Of a DNA stretch of 64,000 nucleotides, positions 1 to 10,465 are shown piece after piece. The position numbers and the translations under genes are program-made. The notes beneath the pieces are model-generated. The model made no database searches. It had not been told where the DNA came from and worked only from the letters and a program-made list of their open reading frames with translations. How positions within the stretch are numbered: the stretch's first letter is position 1; the number at the start of each line of letters is the position of its first letter. The DNA lies in assembly GCA_023014365.1 (NCBI GenBank), contig JAEBUN010000014.1, positions 806,001 through 870,000 of the forward strand. The letters are read 5' to 3'. The stretch comes from Lepiota brunneoincarnata. Lineage: Eukaryota > Basidiomycota > Agaricomycetes > Agaricales > Agaricaceae.

Positions 1-1754
1 CACGATGGGTACAGACCCTCGCGGATTACAACTTCAAACTAGAACACGTTCCAGGATCAAAAATCCCCGCACCAGACGCACTGTCAAGACGTCCAGACCA
101 CATCCCCGATGAGGATAACGATAACGAAGATGTCACCATACTTCCAAAGAACCTCTTTGCCGCCACCGCCGACATAGAAGATCAAAACCTGATCACAATA
201 TTCCCAGAACACCTCTTTATCGCCACTGTCGATATGAAACTCCAAGAAAGAATCACGGAATCACCAAAATACGACGCTAGAACCACCGAAGCGTTCAAAC
301 TCCTAAAAGAAGCCCACCCTAACGCCGCCGATAAAGACTTCGGAACAGTCCCAACCCCGAACGGTTCACTCCTCACATTCCAAGAATGTGTCATCATTCC
401 AGAAGACCTCCAACTCAGACGCGATGTCATCGCAAGATACCACGACCACCCTACACGTGGCCACCCTGGAGAACAGGAAACGTACCGCCTCGCCAAGAAA
501 GAAGTGTATTGGCCAGGAATGTCAACGTTCATAAAGAACTATGTCAAAGGCTGTCCAGAATGTCAGCAACATAAAATTATACGCAAACCGGACCGCGCAC
601 CGACTCAACCGATCCCTCCACCAGCATCTAAACGCCCATTTGCTCAAATCTCATGGGATCTTATCACCGGTCTACCGCCTAGCGCCGGCCATAACGCGAT
701 ATTGTCCGTGGTGGACCACGGCCTTACGAAGGGGGTAATTTTCATCCCAACCTCAGATCGATCAAACGCCGATGACATCGGACGACTATTAATAGAAAAA
801 GTCTTCACCAGATTCGGACTACCCGACAAAATCATATCAGATCGAGACCCCAGATTCGCCGCCAACTCCCTCCGACAGCTAGCCAAACGCCTTAACATCC
901 AACAGGCATTTTCAACCGCATACCATCCACAGACAGATGGTTCCACAGAACGATACAATCAAGAAATCGAGACCTATCTCGCCATATACTGCACCAGGAA
1001 TCCTCTTGACTGGTCAGAAACCCTCCCTATCGCCGAGTTCGCACACAACTCCAAAATACATGCCTCGAGGCAAAAATCCCCATTCGAACTAATCATGGGA
1101 TACAACCCTCCACCGATACCCACGGTAATGGAAACATCAAACTTTCCATCAGTAGACGAACGCATCAGACTCCTTGATGATGCCAGAAAAGAAGCACACG
1201 CGGCACATCAACTCTCCGCCAACATTATGAAACAAAGAACCAGAAGAACTGTCAAACCCCTTGAAACACGTCAAAAAGTATGGCTAGAAGCCAAGAACCT
1301 CAAACTTCCCTTCATTTCCAACAAAATATCCCCAAAACGACTAGGACCCTTCCTTATCACAGAAGTCCTATCACCGCTCACCTACAAACTAAAACTTCCG
1401 ATCAAATGGAAGATACATCCAATATTCCACAGAAACCTTCTAACTCCATACACCGAAACAGAAGCATACGGATCTCATCCGACTCCACCACCACCAGACA
1501 TCATCAATGAAGAAGAAGAATACGAAATAGAAGCCATTCTAAATCACCGACAACATCGTGGAAAACTCCAATACTACGTCAAATGGAAAGGATACTCCCA
1601 CACGGAAAACGAATGGATCACCGACGAAACGCTTCATGAAAACGCCAAAGAATACTTGACCGAGTATAAAGAAGCTCATGGAATTCTCCAGAAAGAACAG
1701 GAACTCACCAGAACCAACCAAAGACAACTTCGCTCCCACAACAAACGTACTTAA
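1..1754 (+). CDS. Ty3/Gypsy Pol polyprotein, C-terminal part (RNase H end, integrase, chromodomain); 5' end outside the window
   Basis: The open frame is already running at nucleotide 3 and stops at TAA 1752-1754, so reverse transcriptase and most of RNase H lie left of the window. The first codons give a typical RNase H tail (RWVQTLADY...HVPGS...PDALSR). The integrase zinc finger (H...H...CPEC) lies at about 441-563. The integrase core shows a DD35E triad: Asp in WDLITG near 657, Asp in ISDRD near 840, Glu in STERYNQ near 948. A chromodomain (EYEIEAIL...YYVKWKGY) covers about 1510-1670; such domains steer integration to modified chromatin. No internal stop is visible in this part, so the copy may be young. 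It is followed after 2 bp by a second open frame and then by the 3' LTR. Gypsy assignment is firm; activity is unknown. Confidence 0.95.
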   Translation, partial: RWVQTLADYNFKLEHVPGSKIPAPDALSRRPDHIPDEDNDNEDVTILPKNLFAATADIEDQNLITIFPEHLFIATVDMKLQERITESPKYDARTTEAFKLLKEAHPNAADKDFGTVPTPNGSLLTFQECVIIPEDLQLRRDVIARYHDHPTRGHPGEQETYRLAKKEVYWPGMSTFIKNYVKGCPECQQHKIIRKPDRAPTQPIPPPASKRPFAQISWDLITGLPPSAGHNAILSVVDHGLTKGVIFIPTSDRSNADDIGRLLIEKVFTRFGLPDKIISDRDPRFAANSLRQLAKRLNIQQAFSTAYHPQTDGSTERYNQEIETYLAIYCTRNPLDWSETLPIAEFAHNSKIHASRQKSPFELIMGYNPPPIPTVMETSNFPSVDERIRLLDDARKEAHAAHQLSANIMKQRTRRTVKPLETRQKVWLEAKNLKLPFISNKISPKRLGPFLITEVLSPLTYKLKLPIKWKIHPIFHRNLLTPYTETEAYGSHPTPPPPDIINEEEEYEIEAILNHRQHRGKLQYYVKWKGYSHTENEWITDETLHENAKEYLTEYKEAHGILQKEQELTRTNQRQLRSHNKRT

Positions 1755-1756
1755 AG

Positions 1757-2881
1757 ATGCCCATGAATCTCGACCTCACTTGCCCCCAAACTACTCCCCC
1801 TTTTTCAACAACACCTTCACCAACCTCCTCATCATCCTCCGTCGTCATCATAAACAATGCAAGCGTCGAACATACAACACTTCAAACAACTCCCGTTCCG
1901 GCCCCGTCTCCCTACACCCCCTCTCACACCTTCGCCGCAACATACGCCTCCCCCAGGGACGAGACCCCCGACCCCAACGACACTCCAGAACCAACAGCTG
2001 CCCCAGCCGCCTCCCTTAGATACCATACAGCTGGAGTACGATCATATGGACCAGATCACCCTTCTGACGGAGATCTGCGCGAGGCTGCCACCGACGGAGC
2101 CTTTACGATTAAATTGGAACACACTCCAATTTCAGAATACGACCGACAACTCTGGTACGACTATACCCACCACGTACAACAGACTAAGGCTCTCGCTACT
2201 GCGTACAATACGCAACGTGCCTGGGCAGAATCACTCGAGCGACTTCTCTGCTCAAGATCGGGCCTCATGTCCGAGGTGTCAAAGAACCTACCCAAATGAA
2301 ATGAGGTACATACCTCGCAGCCCCCCACCACAACCATCCCCACCACTACCACGACGACCACTGCCGCTATCATCACCACAGCCCCCAGTAAGGGAAGAAA
2401 GCCCGCCAGTATCAGAAATCCCTTCAGACTTCTCACCCCCACCAAGGACACCACCCACACCGTCACCAGTAACAACGTCCCGGTTCGGAACTCCCCCAAC
2501 CCCATTCACCAGCGAACCGACCCCCGAACCACCGACAGATCGGTCTGCATCCAATGCAGACACACAGGACACTGGGCCATGGATTGCCCCCAATTTGCCT
2601 GCCTCGGATGCAAGCAATATGCCCCAGGACACTACTCATACGATTGCATCAAATACAGATGCCCCCATTGCGCCGTCTTTCAACCGTGCCATAAACGGAC
2701 CGAATGCCCAAGTCGAAAGACTCGACACGCCCCCTACTCCAGAAATCCCACAACCCGTCCCTCGACCGTTCCCACAACTCACCATCGATACATCGATCTC
2801 ACCCACGACGATTACTACGAGGAATGCTACGACGACGTGGCCGAATCAAACATCACAGGAGAACCATGCGGTTCCTTCTGA
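1757..2881 (+). CDS. post-pol ORF of the Gypsy element with three zinc-knuckle-like motifs; one in-frame TGA
   Basis: The ATG lies 2 bp after the pol stop (TAA-AG-ATG). The frame encodes a Ser/Pro/Thr-rich N-terminus and a helical stretch (YDRQLWYDYTHHVQQTKAL), then meets TGA at 2297-2299. It stays open again to 2881. This second part holds three consecutive Cys/His motifs between about 2546 and 2680: CIQC-X4-H-X4-C (a canonical CCHC knuckle), CLGC-X5-H-X4-C and CPHC-X6-H-X4-C. It ends in an acidic tail finishing NITGEPCGSF. A nucleic-acid-binding, Gag-like role is inferred from the knuckles. A different frame is open across 1857-3125 (422 codons, Pro-rich); its C-terminal part also reads like protein, so frameshifts or dual coding cannot be excluded. 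I favour the knuckle frame as the real one, with the TGA read through, bypassed by a frame change, or a mutation. Confidence 0.6.
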
Positions 2882-3162
2882 AACAAACCAACTCACCCCA
2901 CCAGAAGAAAGAATCGAAAATCCCCATTTCAGACGCCTTCTCTACAATATCTTTTATCCAGGACAACCTCCATCTCCAGAAACTGCCGCCGTACTCGATC
3001 TTCACAGAACTCCCACTCCTACCTTCTCCCCCGTCATTCCCCCCAGACCAGACTCCACCGACCTACCCCAGATCGACTACTACGAACCAAATTACTTAGC
3101 CGAGTACCCGGAAGAAGGAAACTAACGAGTTGTATGGAAAACAACTCTAGAAGCGGACCTAA

Positions 3163-3548
3163 TGTTATCAGAAACCATATCAGAAGGACAGTTATTTTTA
3201 GTTCACTTTCCCATGTCACTATGAAACTATCAGTAGTGTACATCAGAAGGACTATTCTTAGTATACGCCTCATGTTCTCTTATCTCTGACTCACAGTTAC
3301 CCTGGTCTGGATTATTATAGTAGGAGTACAGCCACACTTAGAAGTATATAAGGATACTGTACAATACCTTGTATCCTTATCTTAGTGTTATACAGTTCTT
3401 GCCTCCTATACCTCTTTGCCCCTAAACCGGCTGGACTATAGTGCTCCGTCGTCTCTAAGTCACGCCTAGTAGGACAAGACCAAGTCTGTATAGACATCTT
3501 GCCACGAACGCCGTGCTACTCAAGAGCGAACCCCTAACCCGGGTAACA
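3163..3548 (+). repeat. 3' LTR of the Gypsy element (LTR1)
   Basis: A 386-bp block begins TGTTATCAGAA and ends GGGTAACA. It is closely similar to the reverse complement of 5592-5978 and to the split block 8432-8576 plus 10185-10465. It holds a TATA-like stretch (GAAGTATATAAGGATAC). It follows the post-pol ORF directly, as a 3' LTR should. The 5-bp repeat at its right flank would be CAAGG, but the partner copy is off the left edge. To its right the sequence enters a transposase gene in mid-frame, so this element inserted into that gene. Confidence 0.88.
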
Positions 3549-5256
3549 CAAGGACCCTTGACAATGTTCAAGCCAAAGTGGTTAATCCAACAAATCATCA
3601 CCTCTGGTTTGATCTTCTGGAGAAAGAGCTTGGGGGTGTTTCCCCTGATTGTATTTGGGGTGTTGATGAAACAGGAATTCAGGTACAAATTATATCTCTC
3701 ACAAATAGTTTTGGTTAATTAACTGATATGACCATAGACAGGTGAAGGAGGAAGGGAGCAGGTTTATGGACAAAGGGGTGAACCAGCACCATATCAGCAA
3801 TGTGATAGTAGTCATGAAAATATCACAATCATTGTTACTATTTGTGCTAATGGTACCAGCATCGCACCTGCTGTCATATTCAAGGGTCATGGCTACCATA
3901 TCAACTGGAACCAGCAAAACCCAGCTGCAGCATTGTGAGTTAACTCTATTTGCATAATATTACAGTTTTACTGATTTAATTATCATTAGTATTGGCTACT
4001 CAAAGAAAGGGTGGACAGATTCAGAGCTGGGTACTTTGTGGCTCAGGCAGTTTGATACATTCACTCAAACCCAGGCTAATGGTTGCAAATGAGTTATTCT
4101 GCTTGATGGTCACAATTCCCACTATTCTTTTGCTTTCCTTGACTATGCTTGGGAACACAACATCTCCATCCTTTGTTATCCATCACACTCTACACATGTC
4201 TACCAGGGCCTTGATGTTGCTGTTTTTGGTGTCCTCAAGTGTTACTGGCAGCAGGAGCATGACAAGTTCCAAGCAAATACTGGCCAAAGGATTACAAAGT
4301 CAAATTTTATATCTATCTATGGTCAGGCTCACATTCATGCTCTTACTTGGGAGAATATCCAAACTGCATTCCATAAAACTGGGGTTGTTCCTCTTGACCA
4401 TCAAGTTATTCACTCCAAGCTCTTTCAGCCTAGCTTGGAAACTTCTCATAATGCACCCATGCCCCTTCCATTCAGCACTCCTATTTGCAACACTGCCAGA
4501 GCCATTACAATGCTAGCTGAAAAGCAAAATGTGGATGCTCAGAGTTCTATACCACTTGTTAGTGACGATTCTGACCCAGAGGATGAACATGGTGTTAGCT
4601 TTGATGTTCCTGAATCTCTTGTTGACATGTTTGCTTGGCTCACAACCAACATCAACCATCCACTCTTTGCTCCTGACCCTCTTCCTTGCAACACTCCTCC
4701 CCCCAAGTACAACCCATTTGTTATGTCACCAGTCAAGAAGCAAACCAATCTTCTTCAGTTTGTACCTCAAACTGAATGGGAAAGTCTTCTTCAGGCTGCA
4801 TTATGGGATGCAGTATTATGTGAAGCATATCACAAAGGCCAGCTACAGGGCCAGCAAGCAGCTATCATCCTTCAGTATGTCTACTGTGGTCACATGCAAA
4901 ATCAACTTCACACAAAGGAGAAGAAAGCCAAGTCAAAGACATCTTGCAGCACACTCTTGGGTGGAGTTCCTCATTTGTTGACTGGAGATGAGTTTGTTGA
5001 GGCAGTTGTTGTAAGGGGAACTCCAGGTCATCGCTCACAACTGCAGATTCAGAATTCCGATTTCCAGCCTCCCAATGCTTGGAAATCCGATTCCCAGCCT
5101 TCCTACACTCAGAAATCCAATGTCCAGCCTCCCAACACTCGGAAATCCGATTTCCAGCCCCCCTGGGCCCGGAAATCTGTCCCCCGACACCCCAGTACTT
5201 GGAATTCCCTCCTACACCCCTCCGATGCAGACGCAAACCCTCACTGGCATGCATGA
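3549..5256 (+). pseudogene. pogo/Tigger-like DDE_1 transposase, 3' part, disrupted by the Gypsy insertion
   Basis: Reading starts inside the catalytic domain (NPTNHHLWFDLLEKELGG), so the DNA-binding N-terminus was cut away by the LTR at 3548. Three acidic residues in family context can be seen: Asp in GVDETGIQ (about 3665), Asp in ILLDGHNSHYS (about 4105) and Asp in HVYQGLDVAVF (about 4215). Two introns are supported by frame continuity: one from 3683 to about 3736, and one near 3934-3989 (GTGAGT...CATTAG). A TGA at 4090-4092 replaces what is probably CGA. The C-terminal part, open to 5256, is acidic and then runs into short peptide repeats (K-S-D-x-Q-P). The family belongs to the Tc1/pogo superfamily of cut-and-paste elements. 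The copy is inactive. Confidence 0.85.
5050..5175 (+). repeat. short tandem repeat coding K-S-D-x-Q-P peptides
   Basis: Four or five imperfect copies of a unit of about 30 bp with the core GGAAATCCGATTYCCAGCC. In the transposase frame they encode repeats such as WKSDSQPS and RKSDFQPP. A related array in opposite orientation lies at 5979-6100. Confidence 0.75.
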
Positions 5257-5591
5257 CCCTATCCCGAGCCCATTCCCGACTATACTTACTTTAGGCATCC
5301 CTGACACCTCATGGCCATTTATGTAGAGTAGATTACTCAACTTGGACCTTATGGCAGGTAGTATAAGTAGTGTAGGTGAGCTTGGAGAAACCTTACTCAA
5401 TTCTCTAAGGTTTCTCCCTGCTCAGGTATGTACTTGGTAGAAGTCCAGAAATGACACTAAGGTTTCTCCCTGCTCAGCCAACACAACATGGCAGCCAGGT
5501 CGCCCTTACAGTTGTGGCTAGAGAGCAGGAGATGAAGCAGGAAGATGAGGAGAAGCAGAATAAGCGCACAGTTAGGGCTTATCACTCAGAG
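5257..5591. other. non-coding spacer with a 21-bp direct repeat
   Basis: No gene is seen. The 21-mer beginning CTAAGGTTTCTCC and ending TGCTCAG occurs at 5405-5425 and again at 5457-5477 without mismatch. The rest is probably the 3' end of the transposon family to the left. Confidence 0.6.
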
Positions 5592-5978
5592 TGTTACCCA
5601 GGTTAGGGGTTTGCTCTTGAGTAGCACGGAGCTCGACACAGGATGTCTATACAGACTTGGTCCTGTCCTACTAAGCATGACTTGGAGATGATGGAGCACT
5701 ATAGTCCAGCCAGTTTAGGCAAAGAGTTATAGGAGGCAAGAACTTTACATATAACACTAAGATAAGGATACAAGGTAATGTACTGTATCCTTATATACTT
5801 CTAAGTGTGGCTGTACTCCTACTATAATAGTCTGGACCAGAGTAACTGTGAGTCAGAGATAAGAAACATGAGGCATATACTAAGTATAGTCCTTCTGATG
5901 TACACTACTGATGGTTTCATAGTGACATGGGAATGTAAACTAAAAATAACCATCCTTCTGATGAGACTTCTGATAACA
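5592..5978 (-). repeat. inverted LTR (LTR2) of the same Gypsy family
   Basis: A 387-bp block from TGTTACCCAGG to TGATAACA matches LTR1 over its whole length when reverse-complemented. No Gypsy coding sequence lies next to it, so it is a solo LTR. The flanking 5-mers are CAGAG (left) and AAATT (right), so no target-site duplication is present. The sequences on both sides are inverted copies of the same transposase tail, which points to a rearrangement through this LTR. Confidence 0.85.
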
Positions 5979-6127
5979 AAATTCTGGGCTGAAGGGGGCT
6001 GGGGATGAGATTTCCGAATGCAGGAAGGCAGGGAATCAGATTTCTGAGTGCTAAGAGGTAGGGGATCGGATTTCCGAATTTGAGGTTGTGAGCAGTGACC
6101 TGAAGTTCCCCTTACACTCCCCAACAA
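5979..6127 (-). pseudogene. inverted fragment of the pogo-like transposase tail
   Basis: On the minus strand from 6127 the frame reads VRGTSGHCSQPQIRKSD and then K-S-D/H-x-x-P repeats. This parallels VRGTPGHRSQLQIQNSD and the repeats at 5014-5170 on the plus strand. It is a second copy of the same C-terminal region in opposite orientation, ending at the inverted LTR. Confidence 0.75.
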
Positions 6128-7003
6128 ACTGGTGTTGTTCCTGGAAATTTGAGTATTGCCAGCTTATCTTCCAACTCATTGCAAGAATCCAGAAATTCAG
6201 GATTAAGGAGACCTGGTACTTTTGCAACTCATTGCCCTATCTTCAGAGATGGTGTGATGCTTAGGTATAAGATCTGGCAGAGGGATCCAAGGCATGGGTC
6301 CAAACAGGTCCAAACCCTGATCTAGTTGATAATATTTGAAGAACAATTGGATGCACATCCATAGGATTTAGAAAACTAAATCCAGATTCTAAATGGCTGA
6401 AAATGGACTAAACACTTTCAGCTGAACAAGCTGCTGCACAAATTGGGTCTTCCTCATGTCAGATCTTGAAATAGGCCCCTTTCTAAACTTTACATCTGGA
6501 AGAGGCCCCCCCCCCCTTCCAGTCTAAATCTCATGTTCTAAATCTTGGTTTCAGGCCCCAACAGCTCACATGTATTTTCACACCCATATCCATCAATCCT
6601 ATCCACTGTGCACACACACTGTCCTGCAACATCGCAACTGGAAGGCTCAGCTCACCACCACTCAATACTGCTCTTTTTGCTTCCCAAACACAGTTGGTTT
6701 TCTTATCAAACCACCATTCTGACTATGGTAAGCATTCACATTGCTGGGTAATATCCTGTTAAACAAATTAAAAAAAATCATCACCTAGTATCTGCTGAGG
6801 CTATCAATGACACCCATGATAGCTAGCAAGGGCCACTACGATCCATGGAATGGAGGAAAGTATCTATCACAATAAAGGTAGTTTCTTTGAGGATTGTTCT
6901 GGCTGTGAATTCATCAGTGAGAGGATAAAAACTCCCAGTGAGGTTTCATTCTTCACTTGTCCTCATTTTCTTCCTTTTTAAATCTTCTGCAAACTCTACC
7001 TCC
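6128..7003. other. no recognisable gene
   Basis: AT-rich sequence with a short C-run near 6510-6518. Short open stretches exist but none has a recognisable domain. Probably transposon remains. Confidence 0.4.
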
Positions 7004-8255
7004 ATGTCTCAATCATATTCCCAGTCCAAGAATGCCAAAAAGGATGATGAAAGCCAGCACCCACATGTTTTGCCTGAGTTGCCATGGCACCCAGTTATGA
7101 ATGCTGTGAGTTCAATCTCACCTTATTGTCCTTATTGTCTGCTCACTTTGACTCTGTGTAATTCTCTAGGTGTCAGAACAGTTTATGACATTCCCCAGCA
7201 TGCCTGGTACAGGATTTTATCATATGGTAGGTGTTTTGTATACTCGCTCTTATTTATTGCCACTCATAGCTTGTAAAACTCTTAGCCACCTGGCTACATA
7301 CCACACATAACCCACACTCCAAATCCTCAGGATGGTAATGCTCATGTTTGTATTGTACTTTTACTCCCTTGGGGCTTTGACCTAATTCATTGTGTTTGCA
7401 TGTGTGTTGGTGTACCCATACAGGTTGCTCAACATCCCACTTTGGCCTCTCTCCCATCACCACTTGCCCTTCCCATGCAAAATCAATTCCCTCCACTACC
7501 TCCTGCATTGCCTAGTGATGATGAGGATGAGCCTCCAACTGTTGGCCAACTTCTTGAGCAAGTTTCTTGCCCTGCTTCCAAGATTGCAGGCTCTTGTCAT
7601 CCTGATCCCAAGGGTAAAGGCAAGGCCAGGGCTGTTGACAAGCATGCTGCTATACTGGGCCCTGGAAAGCACAAGTCAGCCCCCAGTCTATCTGCACAGC
7701 CAGAACCCAAGCAAGCAAAAGGTCATGTTACTGGGACTGCAAACTACTCACCCATTGATGTTGACTTACTGCTTGATGCAGCAGAAGAGATCCTACCACT
7801 TGGTAATACAGGGTTTGCTGAGGTGGAGATAATCTTCAATAAGCATGCAGTTGCAGTTGGACATCCCAAATGTACCACAAAGTCACTTGAGGTAAAGCTA
7901 AAGCAGGTAAGTATGATCATAGTCTCATATTTAGCCATCTGATGTAATGTTTATTCAGCTTGCAGAATCAGACTGCTGGTATCAGGATGCTGAGTGCCAT
8001 TGCCATGAGGCAGAGCAGCATGCTGATTGAGCTGAGCTGCTTGGACTCATCTCTACTTGTCATAGAGATGCTTGCTCTTGCACTCCACCCACTTCCTCTT
8101 CTCATCACCACATTTCTGTTTCTACCCACCCACAATGGAGATACAGGCAGGAGATTTATTATTCAGATGGTGAGAGAGCTACTCAGTGGATTGGGGGGGC
8201 CTCAGATGATGAGACAGATATACATGGGCTCAATGACTCTCCTGGTACACAATAA
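7004..8255 (+). pseudogene. Myb/SANT-like (DUF6818-type) transposon-associated protein, broken
   Basis: Pieces of one protein can be followed: a start near 7004 (MSQSYSQSKNAKKDDES), a Pro/Ser-rich acidic part from about 7423 (LPSDDEDEPPTVGQLLEQV), and a compact helical domain near 7745-7906 (PIDVDLLLDAAEEILPLG ... KSLEVKLKQ). That domain resembles the SANT-like DUF6818 fold found in many basidiomycete proteins. An intron at 7907-7958 (GTAAGT...TTCAG) joins it to LAESDCWYQDAE, after which TGA at 8028-8030 replaces a probable CGA. The frame then stays open to tandem stops at 8253. Proteins of this type are often linked to mobile elements as DNA-binding partners. Family assignment is tentative. 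Confidence 0.5.
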
Positions 8256-8576
8256 TAGAGGGGTTTTGTAGTTAAAATGAGAAAATAGATAAACCGTCCA
8301 CCACTTAAGTATCAACTCAAAATGTTGCACATAGAAATCTCTCAAGGTGCGTAACTACCCTCTGTACAAATTTGTGGGGTTTCAATTAATTAAAGAAGAC
8401 TCAGAAAAGTCTTTGGTGTCTTGTCACTGGATGTTATCAGAAGTCCCCTTAAAACCCCTTATCAGAACCCTCACCGGAAGGAACTCTTATCAGAAGCAAC
8501 AAGTACATAAATAGATAGAAGAACTGTCACTCTGAAACAATCAGAAGTGCTCATCAGAACAATCTATAATTAGATA

Positions 8577-10182
8577 CAGTGACCCACAAAACCGTTCCAA
8601 TGTTTTGTACTTTTGACTTAAAGTAGTAATAGCTCAGTAAATAAAATAGCCATATTTGTGAATATATTTATAAACATAGCCAAATATGTCATATCTGACT
8701 CTGCAAAGTTGCATCATGTAATACTTCCAAATTAGGCAATTATGAATTTTGTAATCATTTTAAGTCATTGGAACAGTTTTGTCAATGACATATTATACTA
8801 GGCTATCCTATTATTTCTAGTACTTAGAGTAGCCCCCCCTGGCTTTGAGTACAGCTGCTACTCTTCTAGGCATACTTTCAATTAACTTCTGACACTCAGA
8901 AGCTGGAATAGCATCCTACTCCTTTTCTACCCTCTGCCACAACTCCTCCATACCCTTGGGAGGAGATTCATACTCTCCCAACTTTCTCTTCACATATTCC
9001 CATAAGTGGTCAATGGGATTGAGGCCAGGTGACTGTGCTGGCTAGGTTAGGAGCCTAAAATGATTTTTTTGAAACCATTCTTTGGCCAGTGTACTCTTGT
9101 GTTTGGGGTCATTATCTTGCTGAAAGATAATATCTCGGGGTTTAAGCTTGTACCACTGGAGACTCTTCTTCAAATCTTCCTCCAAAATTTGCACAAACAA
9201 CTCTGCATCCATCCTTCCATCAATCCTCACTGCATAGCCTGGGCCATCCCACAGCATACAGCCCCAAACCATCACTGATCCTCCTCCATACTTCAGAGTT
9301 CCCTTGACCAATCTTTCACTAAGCCCCTCTCCCTTCTTTTTCCATCCCCACTTCCTCCCATCTGACCCCAAACAATTAATTTTGGTCTCATCAGACCATA
9401 CAACCAGCTTCCAGTCCTCCATAGTCCAATGCTGGTGTGTCAGAGCAAAATCCAGCCTAGCCCTCCTATGCTTGTCAGAGAGTAAAGGCTTTTTTTGCTT
9501 GACTACAGCCTTCATTCCTGCCTGTTTGAGATGCCTTGCTACAGTCTGTGAAGAGACTGATGTCCCAATGATGGGAGCAAGAGATTTGGCTATATCTACA
9601 GCAGTTTCAGCCTTGCCAGCAGAGATAAGATGGATAGCATGCCGAATATTAGTGGTAGAGAGTTTTGAAGGACGTCCTCCAAGTGATTTAGTAAGGCTGG
9701 AACAATTTTTAGAGGCTAGCATGGATATGGTACTGTGCCCAACACCAGTAATTGCCTCAATTTTAGTATAGGAATGATGAGAATTTAGCAAAGAGAGGAT
9801 GGTTTGCTTTAGAGTAGAAGATAATGGCTTCATGGTAGGTAGGGGGGTTGAGAATGATGGGACATGGCTGTCAGCACATCTATTTATATGTCAAAGACAC
9901 GTGGTCACATGATCTTGTTGATTCACAATCAACAGAGTCATGTGATTGCTTGGATTAGTATTAAAAATTACTATTGACAAAACCGTTCCAATGACTTAAA
10001 ATGCTTACAAAATTCATAATTGCCTCATTTAGAAGTATTACATAACGCGACTTTGCAGGGTCAGATATGACATATTTGGCTATGTTTATAAATATATTCA
10101 CAAATTTAGCTATTTTATTTACTGAGCTATTACCACTTTAAGTCAAAAGTACAAAACATTGGAACGGTTTTGTGGGTCACTG
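8577..10182 (-). mobile_element. Tc1-type DNA transposon nested in LTR3
   Basis: The 1,606-bp element starts CAGTGACCCACAAAACC and ends with its inverse, and it is flanked by the TA duplication typical of Tc1/mariner (8575-8576 and 10183-10184). The terminal inverted repeats are about 210 bp long (8577 to about 8787; about 9972 to 10182). Each repeat carries a second, inward-facing copy of the tip motif (ATTGGAACRGTTTTGTCAAT) at its inner edge. The only gene inside is the transposase on the minus strand. Removing the element and one TA restores the LTR. Confidence 0.92.
8817..9833 (-). pseudogene. Tc1-family transposase with two amber stops
   Basis: It starts at ATG 9833 (MKPLSSTLKQTILS), followed by helix-turn-helix regions (HSYTKIEAITGVGHSTIS; GRPSKLSTTNIRHAI). 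The DDE domain shows Asp in VVWSDETKINCLGSDG, Asp in FQQDNDPKHK and, 34 residues later, an Asp in LNPIDHLWEYVK, giving DD34D where Tc1 proteins usually have DD34E. A TAG at 9042-9044 replaces the conserved Trp before PAQSPGLNP, and a second in-frame TAG at 8916-8918 again replaces a Trp. After both, the frame runs to a normal end (GGYSKY, stop at 8817-8819). Both stops fit TGG to TAG changes. The protein would be about 338 residues if the stops are ignored, the normal size of the family. Confidence 0.92.
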
Positions 10183-10465
10183 TAGATAAGACCTTGACTC
10201 AGTATAACTCACCTTACCTGGGTCCAGATATATATAGTAGGAGCACAGCCACACATAGTAGTATATAAGGAAACTGTACTGTACCTTGCATCCTTATTTT
10301 AGTGTTATACAGTTCTTGCCTCCTATAACTCTTTGCCTCTAAACCGGCTGGACTATAGTGCTTCGTTGTCTCCAAGTCATGCTTAGTAGGACAGGACCAA
10401 GTCTGTATAGACATCCTGTGTTGAACTCCATGCTACTCAAGAGCAAACCCCTAACCTGGGTAACA

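Larger units (their letters stand above)
8432..10465 (+). repeat. solo LTR (LTR3) split by a Tc1-type transposon
   Basis: The left part (8432-8576) begins TGTTATCAGAAG and the right part (10185-10465) ends CTGGGTAACA; together they correspond to the Gypsy LTR family of this window. The LTR is flanked by a perfect 5-bp duplication, CTGGA at 8427-8431 and CTGGA at 10466-10470. No internal Gypsy sequence is left, so it is a solo LTR formed by recombination. The interruption is the element at 8577-10182. Confidence 0.9.

Noticed and set aside
1857..3125. A 422-codon open frame over the post-pol region
   Set aside because: It is open largely because the DNA is C-rich and stop-poor. The overlapping frame holds the zinc knuckles and a family-like end at 2881. 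Kept only as an alternative, not as a separate gene.
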